Source: Flavobacterium sp. LHD-80
Lineage (GTDB): Bacteria > Bacteroidota > Bacteroidia > Flavobacteriales > Flavobacteriaceae
DNA: 64,000 nt
Direction of reading: 5' to 3'
Assembly: GCF_030929605.1 (NCBI RefSeq)
Contig: NZ_JAVFVS010000001.1
Location: 434,001-498,000, forward strand
The notes beneath the pieces are model-generated. The model was not told the origin of the DNA, did not search any database, and saw nothing but the letters and a program-made list of their open reading frames with translations. Positions within the stretch are counted from its first letter, which is position 1, and the number at the start of each line of letters is the position of its first letter. Positions 34,391 through 43,104 of this stretch are shown here, one piece after another. The position numbers and the translations under genes are program-made.

Positions 34391-35566
34391 ATGGAAACAA
34401 CTTTTTTGAAGTCGATCTTAGACAATGATTTCTATAAATTCACAATGCAACATGCTGTAATCCGACTTTTTCCAAAGGCAAAAGTTCGATACGGATTTAT
34501 AAATCGTGGAAAACATATTTTTCCGGATGGTTTTGCAGAGTTGCTTCGAAAATCTGTTGATGCAATGGCTGATCTTCGTTTAACCAAAGAAGAAAAAAAT
34601 TATCTGTCGCATTACTGCCCTTATCTTGATCCCACTTATTTAGATTTTCTGCAAGGATATAGTTATGATCCGTCTGAAGTTCAGATTTCTCAGGAAGGTT
34701 CAGAAATAAAAGTTACCGTTGAAGGATTTTGGTACAGAACCATTTTATGGGAAGTTCCGCTAATGGCTTTGATTTCGGAGCTTTTTTATAAATCCAATCA
34801 TTTGATTCGACTAAATGATGAAGCTATTAAAAAGCTGACCAAAGATAAAATCGACAATTACAATAAATTAGGAGTTTCGATTTTAGAATTTGGAACAAGA
34901 CGCCGTCATTCTTATGATGTGCATGTTTTGGTCAATGAAACTTTGCAAGAAAATGGCGGACAGAGCTTCATTGGAACTAGCAATGTACATTTTGCAATGG
35001 TTAACAATAGAAGACCTTTAGGTACACATGCGCACGAATGGTTTATGTTTCATGCGGCGCAATATGGTTTTCAGGTAGCGAATTTTATAAGTCTCGAAAA
35101 TTGGACAAATGTCTATGGCGGAGATCTCGGGATCGCTTTAACGGATACTTATACTACAGAAATATTTTTCAATCAATTTGATAAAAAATATTCCAAACTT
35201 TTTGATGGCGTTCGACATGATAGCGGTGATCCAATTGAGTTTGCAAAAAAAGTGATTTCGCATTATACCAAAATGGGAATAGATCCAAAATCAAAAGTCA
35301 TCGTTTTCTCAGATTCGCTCAATTATGACAAAGTAAAAACGATTGTAGATTTTTGTCATGACAAAATAAAAATGTCTTTCGGAATCGGAACAAATTTCAC
35401 CAATGATGTTGGGCTTCCGGCAATGAATATGGTGATCAAATTAACCGATACAAAACCCGATAATACACATTGGCAAGGTGTTGTAAAACTTTCTGACGAA
35501 AAAAATAAAAATACGGGAACGCCCGAAATGATTGCTTTGGCTAAAGAAGTGCTCGGAATCAAATAA
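34391..35566 (+). CDS. pncB: Nicotinate phosphoribosyltransferase
   Basis: The 391-residue enzyme is of the NAPRTase family, with DFYKFTMQHAV at the N-terminus and the FGTRRRHSYD motif near 168 containing the phosphorylated-His region. The sequences THAHEW and TDTYTTEIFF are followed by RHDSGDP and IGTNFTNDVG for PRPP and substrate binding. It makes nicotinate mononucleotide from nicotinate, PRPP and ATP, in the salvage route to NAD. It is preceded by a weak promoter and followed by a large inverted repeat. Confidence 0.95.
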   Translation: METTFLKSILDNDFYKFTMQHAVIRLFPKAKVRYGFINRGKHIFPDGFAELLRKSVDAMADLRLTKEEKNYLSHYCPYLDPTYLDFLQGYSYDPSEVQISQEGSEIKVTVEGFWYRTILWEVPLMALISELFYKSNHLIRLNDEAIKKLTKDKIDNYNKLGVSILEFGTRRRHSYDVHVLVNETLQENGGQSFIGTSNVHFAMVNNRRPLGTHAHEWFMFHAAQYGFQVANFISLENWTNVYGGDLGIALTDTYTTEIFFNQFDKKYSKLFDGVRHDSGDPIEFAKKVISHYTKMGIDPKSKVIVFSDSLNYDKVKTIVDFCHDKIKMSFGIGTNFTNDVGLPAMNMVIKLTDTKPDNTHWQGVVKLSDEKNKNTGTPEMIALAKEVLGIK

Positions 35567-35578
35567 TAAGTGAAATAA

Positions 35579-35721
35579 TTTTAACACATAGAAACATAGA
35601 TTTTGTAAACTTGTAAGAGGCGTTTCACTTGCATAAATAAACATAGCTATGTGTTAAGAAACTAGTTTCTTTTTTATATACTTTTTTAAAACATAAAAAT
35701 CTATGTTTCTATGTGTTAAAA
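35579..35721. repeat. Perfect 26-bp inverted repeat in a 354-base gap
   Basis: The arms 35579-35604 and 35696-35721 are perfect complements over 26 bases, built of the word AACATAG. A third partial copy (ACATAGCTATGTGTTAA) lies between them. Near it are runs of A and T, but no gene is seen in the remaining 35722-35920. Confidence 0.75.
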
Positions 35722-35920
35722 TATTCTTTCCCAGAATACGCCAACAGGTTTAAAAAAGTATTTTTTGTTTCATAGCTGATTTTTTATATTTTTAACGGTC
35801 GTATTTTTTTAAAATCAATTTAAATAGATTGAAAAGCTGTTATTATTCGTAACAAAAGAAAAAATACGCTTTCATTTTTTGCCGATAAATGGTACATTAG
35901 CCAAAAATCCAATTCACCTT

Positions 35921-37789
35921 ATGCTAGAGCAAAATCAATATACCGAAGATAATATCCGATCACTCGACTGGAAAGAGCATATCCGTATGCGTCCGGGAAT
36001 GTACATCGGAAAATTAGGAGATGGATCTTCTCCAGATGATGGTATTTACATTCTTTTAAAGGAGGTTTTAGATAACTGTATTGACGAGTTCGTAATGGGC
36101 TCTGGAAAAACTATTGAAGTGACTATCAAAGACAAAACGGTTTCTGTTCGTGATTACGGGCGTGGAATTCCGTTAGGAAAAGTAGTCGATGTAGTTTCGA
36201 AAATGAATACAGGTGGAAAATACGATTCTAAAGCTTTCCAGAAATCAGTAGGTTTGAACGGTGTCGGAACAAAAGCGGTAAATGCACTTTCGAATTATTT
36301 CCGTGTAGAATCGGTTCGTGATGACAAACAAAAAGGAGCAGAGTTTTCTGCCGGAAATTTGGTTTTAGAAGAAGATATTGTTGATACAACAAAGCGTAAA
36401 GGAACAAAAGTAACTTTTACGCCAGATGAAACGATTTTCAAAAACTATAAATTCCGTTTAGAATATGTAATCAAAATGGTTAAAAACTATTGTTATTTGA
36501 ACAATGGTTTGACGATTATTTTCAACGGAGAAAAATATTATTCTGAAAACGGACTTCGTGATTTATTAGAAGAAACAATCAGTGAAGAAGATTTAGAATA
36601 TTCAATTATCCATTTAAAAGATCATGATATCGAGGTTGCGTTAACACACAGTAAAACGCAATATAGCGAAGAGTATCACTCTTTTGTGAATGGTCAGAAT
36701 ACAACACAAGGAGGAACGCACTTAGCTGCGTATCGTGAAGCGGTTGTAAAAACAATTCGTGAGTTTTATAATAAGAATTTCGAAGCCTCAGATGTTCGTA
36801 AATCGATTGTAAGTGCGATTAGTATTAAAGTAATGGAACCGGTTTTTGAGTCTCAGACGAAAACAAAATTAGGTTCTACAGATATGGGTTCTGATGATGG
36901 AACACCAGCAGTTTCTGTTCGTACTTTCGTAAACGATTTTATCAAAACCAAGTTAGATAATTACCTGCATAAAAATCCAACAACTGCGGAAGCGTTACTA
37001 CGTAAAATTCTTCAGGCAGAACGTGAGCGTAAAGAATTATCAGGAATTAGAAAGCTGGCGACAGATCGTGCTAAAAAAGCGAATCTTCACAATAAAAAAT
37101 TAAGAGATTGTAGAGCGCATCTTCCAGATACCAAAAACCCTAGAAACTTAGAAAGTACTCTTTTTATTACCGAGGGAGATTCGGCATCCGGATCGATTAC
37201 AAAGTCGCGTGATGTAAATACACAAGCGGTTTTCAGTTTGCGTGGTAAGCCTTTGAATTCATACGGAATGACAAAGAAAATTGTGTATGAAAACGAAGAA
37301 TTCAATTTATTGCAAGCAGCATTAGATATTGAAGACGGATTAGAAAAATTACGTTACAACAACATCGTAATCGCAACCGACGCCGATGTTGATGGAATGC
37401 ACATTCGTTTGCTTCTAATTACGTTCTTTTTGCAGTTTTTCCCTGAATTAATTAAAGAAGGCCATTTGTATATTTTACAAACACCACTTTTCAGGGTTCG
37501 AAACAAAAAAGAAACGATTTATTGTTATTCTGAGGATGAAAGAAAAGACGCGATCGAAAAACTAAAACCAAAACCAGAAATCACCCGATTTAAAGGTTTA
37601 GGAGAGATTTCGCCAGATGAGTTCAAAAACTTTATTGGAGATACTATTAGACTTGATCCGGTTATGATGGATAAACATACTTCGATTGAGCAGTTGTTAT
37701 CTTTCTATATGGGGAAAAATACTCCAGACAGACAGGAGTTTATTATCAAGAACCTGAAGGTGGAGATTGATGAGCTTGAGGAGGTTTAA
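35921..37789 (+). CDS. parE: DNA topoisomerase IV subunit B
   Basis: This 622-residue type IIA topoisomerase B subunit has the GHKL ATPase start ([41 protein letters not shown]), the TOPRIM motif EGDSASG and [14 protein letters not shown], and a C-terminal end similar to ParE. With ParC it decatenates daughter chromosomes. I chose the ATG at 35921 because the longer frame would use a TTG at 35879. It is followed after 22 bases by a lipoprotein gene and then parC. The parE rather than gyrB name rests on the downstream parC with a degenerate GyrA box. Confidence 0.93.
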   Translation: MLEQNQYTEDNIRSLDWKEHIRMRPGMYIGKLGDGSSPDDGIYILLKEVLDNCIDEFVMGSGKTIEVTIKDKTVSVRDYGRGIPLGKVVDVVSKMNTGGKYDSKAFQKSVGLNGVGTKAVNALSNYFRVESVRDDKQKGAEFSAGNLVLEEDIVDTTKRKGTKVTFTPDETIFKNYKFRLEYVIKMVKNYCYLNNGLTIIFNGEKYYSENGLRDLLEETISEEDLEYSIIHLKDHDIEVALTHSKTQYSEEYHSFVNGQNTTQGGTHLAAYREAVVKTIREFYNKNFEASDVRKSIVSAISIKVMEPVFESQTKTKLGSTDMGSDDGTPAVSVRTFVNDFIKTKLDNYLHKNPTTAEALLRKILQAERERKELSGIRKLATDRAKKANLHNKKLRDCRAHLPDTKNPRNLESTLFITEGDSASGSITKSRDVNTQAVFSLRGKPLNSYGMTKKIVYENEEFNLLQAALDIEDGLEKLRYNNIVIATDADVDGMHIRLLLITFFLQFFPELIKEGHLYILQTPLFRVRNKKETIYCYSEDERKDAIEKLKPKPEITRFKGLGEISPDEFKNFIGDTIRLDPVMMDKHTSIEQLLSFYMGKNTPDRQEFIIKNLKVEIDELEEV

Positions 37790-37811
37790 GATTTCTCAAA
37801 ATTTCAGTTTA

Positions 37812-38426
37812 ATGAAGAAACTTCTAGTTTTGATGATTATTTCAGCCTTAATTTCATGTAATAGGAATAAAGGTTTTGAAGATGAAATTAAAGGCGAAAA
37901 AGAATTAGATTATTCAGATGCTTTTCAATTTAAATTGGAAGCGATTAAAAAGATTGAAATATTTTCTTATCCAGATCGGTTAGTTTGGGACACATTAAGA
38001 CATGGGGAAGAAATTATTAGAAATAATAAGATTGATTTCAATACTTCAATGATCAATGAAAAAGTTACATTATTGAAAGAAACTCAAATAAAAGAATTAT
38101 TTGATTTGATTGAAGTTCATTGTAAGGTTGAAGGCGATGTTGCTCCTTACTCAAGCTGCTATATGCCAAGAAATTTAATTCTCTTTTACAATGATAAAAA
38201 TAGAATTATAGGACATATTGAACTTTGCTTTGAATGTGGAACTTCTGAATCTTCTAATAATCTTAAGGAAAATTGGGATTATTGTAAAGATGATTTAAAA
38301 TATTTTTTCAAAAAAGCAGGAATCAAATATTTTGTTGATTCAGAAGAAAAAGAAGAAAAAGAAAGATTGTTTTTAGATAGTTTGAAAACAGCAAAAATAG
38401 TTAACAACAAAGTTTTAAAATACTGA
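37812..38426 (+). CDS. Lipoprotein inserted between parE and parC
   Basis: The 204-residue lipoprotein begins MKKLLVLMIISALISCN with the lipobox cysteine at 16. A mostly hydrophilic beta/alpha region follows, with paired cysteines in YSSCYMP and LCFECG. Function not recognised. It sits 22 bases after parE and 19 before parC, in the same direction, and so is cotranscribed with the topoisomerase IV genes. I chose ATG 37812 over upstream Met codons inside parE because it starts the signal peptide. Confidence 0.75.
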   Translation: MKKLLVLMIISALISCNRNKGFEDEIKGEKELDYSDAFQFKLEAIKKIEIFSYPDRLVWDTLRHGEEIIRNNKIDFNTSMINEKVTLLKETQIKELFDLIEVHCKVEGDVAPYSSCYMPRNLILFYNDKNRIIGHIELCFECGTSESSNNLKENWDYCKDDLKYFFKKAGIKYFVDSEEKEEKERLFLDSLKTAKIVNNKVLKY

Positions 38427-38445
38427 AATAAATTCAGCATATAAA

Positions 38446-41166
38446 ATGAAAGACGAAGAAGACGATAACATAATTCCAAACGACGACGAGAATAATCAAG
38501 ATGAGAATCAATTTGATGAAAATCAAGAGGATTCAGATGAGATTATAAATGTAGATGCAAAGCATTTCGAAGGACAGCATTTTTACGAAAATCAAGAAGA
38601 AGAAGGCGAAGACGTTATTACGAAAGTAACCGGAATGTACAAAGACTGGTTTTTGGATTATGCTTCGTATGTAATTCTGGAACGTGCTGTTCCTGCTATC
38701 GAAGACGGATTTAAGCCTGTTCAGCGTCGTATTATGCACTCTTTGAAAGAGTTGGATGATGGTCGTTATAATAAAGTTGCCAATGTTGTTGGTCACACCA
38801 TGCAGTATCACCCACACGGAGATGCGAGTATTGGTGACGCCATGGTGCAAATTGGTCAAAAAGATTTATTGATTGATTGCCAAGGAAACTGGGGGAATAT
38901 TTTAACGGGCGATGGAGCAGCAGCTTCGCGTTATATTGAGGCACGTTTATCTAAATTTGCTTTGGAGGTTTTGTATTCTCCAAAAATTACAGATTGGGGT
39001 GTTTCGTATGATGGTCGTCGTGCAGAACCAAACAATCTTCCAGTAAAATTCCCATTGCTTTTGGCTCAGGGAGCAGAAGGTATTGCGGTTGGACTTTCAA
39101 CAAAAGTTTTACCTCATAACTTTAATGAGTTAATTGATGCTTCGATCAAGATTTTAAAAGGAAAACCTTTTACATTATATCCTGATTTCATGACGCAAGG
39201 TATCGCCGATGTGTCAAATTATAATGATGGACTTCGTGGCGGACGCGTGCGTGTACGTGCTAAAATTTCGCAATTAGACAAGAATACATTGGTGATTACG
39301 CAAATTCCGTTTTCTACCAATACATCGACTCTAATTGACAGTATTTTGAAAGCCAATGATAAAGGTAAAATCAAAATCAAGAAAATTGAAGACAATACCG
39401 CTGCTGATGTTGAGATTTTAATTCATCTTTTCCCTGGCGTTTCACCAGATAAAACTATTGATGCTTTATTTGCTTTTACAGCTTGCGAAACTTCTGTAGC
39501 GCCTCTAGGTTGTGTTATTGAAGACAACAAACCATTATTTATCGGAGTTTCTGAAATGTTGAAAATTTCAACGCACAGAACGGTTGATTTGCTTCGTCAG
39601 GAATTAGAAATTCAGTTAGAAGAATTAAAAAACAAGTGGCATTTTTCTACTTTGGAAAAGATCTTCATTCGAGAAGAAATGTATATTGACTTCAAATTAT
39701 ACGGAGATAGAGAATCACTTTACAAATATTTATACGATCGTTTTGAGCCTTTCAAAAAATCATTCGTCAGAGAAATTACCGACGAAGATTTACAGCGTTT
39801 GACTCAAATCCCGATGATTCGTATTACGCGTTTCGATTCTGATAAAGCCGATGAATTGATTTCTAGGTTAGAAGAAGAAATGAAAGAAGTAGAGCATAAT
39901 CTGGAACATTTAACAGATTTTGCGATTGCTTATTTTACCAAATTAAAAGAGAAATACGGAAAAGGTCGTGAACGTCAGACAGAACTTCGTGTTTTTGATA
40001 ACGTTGAAGCTACGAAAGTAGTTTTAAGAAATACAAAACTATATGTAAATCGCGAAGAAGGTTTCGTTGGAACCAGTTTAAAGAAAGATGAATACGTGGG
40101 GGATTGTTCTGATATTGATGATGTTATCGTGTTTTTACGTGACGGAACATTGATGATTACAAAAGTCGATGCCAAGACTTTTATTGGGAAAGATATTATA
40201 CACGTTGCTGTTTTTGATAAAAACGATAAACGTACCATTTATAACATGATGTATCGTGATGGTAAATCAGGACCATCCTATATAAAACGTTTTAATGTTA
40301 CCGGAGTTACACGTGATAAAGCTTATGATTTAACGAATGGGACAAATGGTTCGCAAGTAGTTTATTTTTCACATAACCCAAATGGAGAAGCTGAGGTTGT
40401 GACTATTTTATTACGTCAAGTTGGAACGATTAAGAAATTGAAATTCGATATTGATTTTGCCAAATTAGCAATCAAAGGACGTGCTTCAAAAGGAAATTTG
40501 GTTACGAAATATCCAATCAAAAAAATCGAATTAAAAGAGAAAGGAATTTCGACTTTACTACCAAGAAAAGTTTGGTTTGATGATACCGTAAAACGTTTAA
40601 ATGTTGATGCGAGAGGGGAATTGCTAGGGGAATTTAAACCAAGTGATAAAATCTTAGTAATCAGTCAAAGTGGTAAATTAAAAGTAATTATTCCGGAATT
40701 GTCGACTCACTTTGAGGAAGATATGATTGTTTTGGAAAAATGGAAACCTAAAAAACCTATTTCTGCAATTTACTATGATGGAGAAAAAGAGCGTTATTTC
40801 TTGAAACGTTTCCTTATAGAAAATGAAGGAAAAGAAGAAAGCTTTATTACAGATCACCCTAATTCGCAACTAGAAATTGTTTCAACTGATTATCGTCCGG
40901 TGGCGCAATTGGTTTTTGCAAAAGTAAAAGGTGTTCAAAAAGAAGATTTACATATTGACGTAGAAGACTTTATAGCCGTAAAAGGTTTTAAAGCTTTAGG
41001 GAATCAATTAACGACTGATAAATTAAAACAGGTAAACTTGCTAGATCCGCTTCCTTATGAAGAACCGGTTGAAGAAGTTCCTGAAAAACCTGAATTGCCA
41101 GAAGATGATGATTCTGTAGAAACCGAATTAGACGATGATGGTCAGATAGGTTTGGTTTTGGAATAA
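38446..41166 (+). CDS. parC: DNA topoisomerase IV subunit A
   Basis: The 906-residue type IIA topoisomerase A subunit has an acidic N-terminal extension (about 1-58). Next comes the breakage-reunion domain with HPHGDASIGDAM (122-133) and the catalytic Tyr163 (SRYIEARLS), followed by a C-terminal beta-pinwheel domain. The GyrA box is degenerate (KGRASKGN), which fits ParC rather than GyrA. The quinolone-contact position after HPHGD is Ala127 instead of Ser. It makes up the decatenase with parE. The acidic C-terminal end is also typical. Confidence 0.94.
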   Translation: MKDEEDDNIIPNDDENNQDENQFDENQEDSDEIINVDAKHFEGQHFYENQEEEGEDVITKVTGMYKDWFLDYASYVILERAVPAIEDGFKPVQRRIMHSLKELDDGRYNKVANVVGHTMQYHPHGDASIGDAMVQIGQKDLLIDCQGNWGNILTGDGAAASRYIEARLSKFALEVLYSPKITDWGVSYDGRRAEPNNLPVKFPLLLAQGAEGIAVGLSTKVLPHNFNELIDASIKILKGKPFTLYPDFMTQGIADVSNYNDGLRGGRVRVRAKISQLDKNTLVITQIPFSTNTSTLIDSILKANDKGKIKIKKIEDNTAADVEILIHLFPGVSPDKTIDALFAFTACETSVAPLGCVIEDNKPLFIGVSEMLKISTHRTVDLLRQELEIQLEELKNKWHFSTLEKIFIREEMYIDFKLYGDRESLYKYLYDRFEPFKKSFVREITDEDLQRLTQIPMIRITRFDSDKADELISRLEEEMKEVEHNLEHLTDFAIAYFTKLKEKYGKGRERQTELRVFDNVEATKVVLRNTKLYVNREEGFVGTSLKKDEYVGDCSDIDDVIVFLRDGTLMITKVDAKTFIGKDIIHVAVFDKNDKRTIYNMMYRDGKSGPSYIKRFNVTGVTRDKAYDLTNGTNGSQVVYFSHNPNGEAEVVTILLRQVGTIKKLKFDIDFAKLAIKGRASKGNLVTKYPIKKIELKEKGISTLLPRKVWFDDTVKRLNVDARGELLGEFKPSDKILVISQSGKLKVIIPELSTHFEEDMIVLEKWKPKKPISAIYYDGEKERYFLKRFLIENEGKEESFITDHPNSQLEIVSTDYRPVAQLVFAKVKGVQKEDLHIDVEDFIAVKGFKALGNQLTTDKLKQVNLLDPLPYEEPVEEVPEKPELPEDDDSVETELDDDGQIGLVLE

Positions 41167-41170
41167 ATAG

Positions 41171-41205
41171 AAACGCTAAGATTGAGTTCTTAGCGTTTTT
41201 TTTTT
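41171..41205 (+). terminator. parC terminator
   Basis: AAACGCTAAG and CTTAGCGTTT form a stem with an eight-base loop and are followed by a long T run. Confidence 0.85.
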
Positions 41206-41219
41206 ATGAAATTATGAAT

Positions 41220-42213
41220 TTAATTTTCAATAGATGCGAGTGCTTCCTTTTTAACCCATTTGACTTCATTATTTTCAATATGGACCGAAATAGTGTCTCC
41301 GTCTTGTACTTCTCCAGAAATTATTTTTTTTGCTAGAGGTCTTCTTAAATGTGTTCTAATTATGCTTTTAATTGGTCTTGCGCCATATTTGGCATTGTAA
41401 CCATTTTCGGCAAGATAAACTTTTGCTTCCATAGGAATTTCAACTTGAATGTTGATGTTTTTCAATAAATCTATGAACTCATTTTTAAGATGGATCTCGA
41501 AGATCTTCAACGCATTTTCTTTACTTATAGGCGCAAAGGGTACAATTTCAGTTAAACGTCCTAGAAATTCAGGTCGGAAATAATTTCCCATAATTTCCCA
41601 TAATTTCCATTAAAGAATTTGAAGTCGGAATTTCGCCGTTATTGAAAGTATTCACAATATGATCTGCACCAATATTTGAAGTAAAAAGTATGATTGCATT
41701 AGAGAAATCGCCTTCTTTTCCTAAACGATCATGCAGTTTTCCTTCATCCATAATCTGCAAGAAAACATCAAAAACGGAAGGATGCGCTTTTTCAATTTCA
41801 TCAAATAAAACAATAGAGTAGGGCTTTTGTCTAATTTTGTTTACTAGCAATCCACCTTCTTCATAACCGACATACCCCGCCGGAGCTCCAAGGAGAGATG
41901 CAACTGAATGTTCTTCTTTAAATTCAGACATATCAAAACGGATAATGGCATTTTCATCCTGAAATAGAAATTCGGCTAAAGATTTTGCTAATTCTGTTTT
42001 ACCTGTTCCTGTTGGTCCTAGGAAAAAAAACGAAGCAATCGGTTGGCCTGCTTTGCTTAATCCTGATCTTGATTCTAAAATTGATTCCGCGACGGTTGCA
42101 ATACAATGATCTTGACCAATAACTCTTTGGTTTAAAACTTCTTCAATATTGCTTAGTTTTTGCTTTTCTTCTTCATTTAGCTTTCCCGCAGGAATTCCGG
42201 TGGATTTAACCAT
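41220..42213 (-). pseudogene. Frameshifted C-terminal half of a ClpB/ClpV-type AAA+ ATPase
   Basis: The frame from 42213 encodes the D2 ATPase of a Clp unfoldase, with GIPAGKL, Walker A GPTGTGKT (66-73), YVGYEEGG and Walker B LFDEIEKAHP. It breaks down near 41600 and continues from 41591 in another frame as YFRPEFLGRL through a normal C-terminus. The break is a 10-bp tandem duplication (ATGGGAAATT, 41581-41600); removing one copy restores one frame of 327 codons. Also, the whole N-domain and D1 ATPase are missing and the sequence begins abruptly at the D1-D2 junction. Both defects make it a remnant. The type (ClpB, ClpC or T6SS TssH/ClpV) is uncertain; the short loop sequence LHDRLGKEGDFSNAIILF looks more like the T6SS type. 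Confidence 0.85.
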
Positions 42214-42438
42214 TTTAAAAATTCAATTGAAGATATCAGAATTGATAAAGGAACACGAAAAGAAATTTCTGTAAAAGCTGGTTTCAGCCGAACGGTCGAT
42301 ATTTTTATTAAATCAAACGCAGAGGAAAAAACGCATTTATCGAACTCAGAGTGGGACTATCTATGTGATAGTTTCATGAAGAATTTAAAGAATAGATCTT
42401 CAAATGTCTTTCCGTATCGCTTATTTATTGATAATTAA
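42214..42438 (+). pseudogene. Headless 3' end of a gene on the opposite strand
   Basis: Beginning exactly where the Clp fragment ends, the plus strand has an open frame of 74 codons to a TAA at 42436-42438. It reads sensible protein (for example KGTRKEISVKAGFSRTVDIF and NSEWDYLCDSFMKN) but has no start codon, and its upstream reading runs antisense through the Clp remnant. A normal terminator follows. I take it to be the C-terminal part of a lost gene, fused to the Clp fragment by a deletion or recombination. Family not recognised. An N-terminal fusion to antisense sequence being translated is unlikely. Confidence 0.55.
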
Positions 42439-42450
42439 AAATTAGGAAAG

Positions 42451-42477
42451 CTTGACTTTTAATAGTCAAGTTTTTTT
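42451..42477. terminator. Terminator between gene fragment and exonuclease gene
   Basis: CTTGACT and AGTCAAG form a short stem followed by T7. It ends at the stop codon of the convergent exonuclease gene. Confidence 0.8.
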
Positions 42478-43102
42478 ATTTAAACAGATAATTCAAATTA
42501 ATTTCTTTTTTCTCTTTCAGTTTTTTTACAATTTTCAAAAAGGCAATTGCTGTTATGTATGCATCGCCCAAAGCGGTGTGGCGGTCTTTTTTAGAAATAT
42601 CAAATTTATCTGCAAGATCGTCTAAAGTATAATGATCTTTTCTTTCGAATAAATGAGACTTGATCAAAGTCTTTTTATATAAATAGGCTGTATCTAACCG
42701 TTTGTTGGTGAGTTCTGGCAAACCGTTTCTTTCGAGAGCTTTATTAATTATTGTAACATCAAAAATAGTATGATGTGCAATAATTATAGAATCGCCCAAA
42801 AAAGCCAAAAACTGTTGTAAAGCCTCTAATTCACTAGGTCGATGAACCACAAATGCTTTTAAAATGCCATGAATCTGTGCTGTTGATTTGTCATAATGAT
42901 CTTGTTCAATGTACATTTCAAAACTATTTTGAACAGAAATAATTCCGTTTTGAAGAACCAATGCGCCTATGCATAATATTCGGTCATTTTCATAGTCAAA
43001 TCCAGTGGTTTCTGTATCTAAAACTACAAATCGAGTGTTTTCGATAGTGACGCTTTCATCAAAAAGATTTTCTTCTTTCTTGAAAAAATTGAATAAACTC
43101 AT
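42476..43102 (-). CDS. DnaQ-like 3'-5' exonuclease
   Basis: The 208-residue DEDDh exonuclease has motif I VLDTETTG (Asp29, Glu31), motif II HHTIFDVTI (Asp near 114) and motif III HTALGDAYIT (His and Asp near 175-180). It resembles the epsilon subunit of DNA polymerase III but is stand-alone and follows the CBS/DUF294 gene by 2 bases. In other bacteria the same pair is common, often near acetyl-CoA synthetase genes. Its substrate, nucleic acid or nucleotide, is unknown. Confidence 0.88.
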   Translation of the reverse strand: MSLFNFFKKEENLFDESVTIENTRFVVLDTETTGFDYENDRILCIGALVLQNGIISVQNSFEMYIEQDHYDKSTAQIHGILKAFVVHRPSELEALQQFLAFLGDSIIIAHHTIFDVTIINKALERNGLPELTNKRLDTAYLYKKTLIKSHLFERKDHYTLDDLADKFDISKKDRHTALGDAYITAIAFLKIVKKLKEKKEINLNYLFK

Positions 43103-43104
43103 GA

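Noticed and set aside
35879..35920. Longer ParE start at TTG 35879
   Set aside because: The added residues are not part of the GHKL family start; the ATG at 35921 is preferred.
36000..41160. parE/parC as gyrB/gyrA
   Set aside because: The A subunit has a degenerate GyrA box (KGRASKGN) rather than QRRGGRG-like, and the B subunit lacks the length and insert expected of GyrB.
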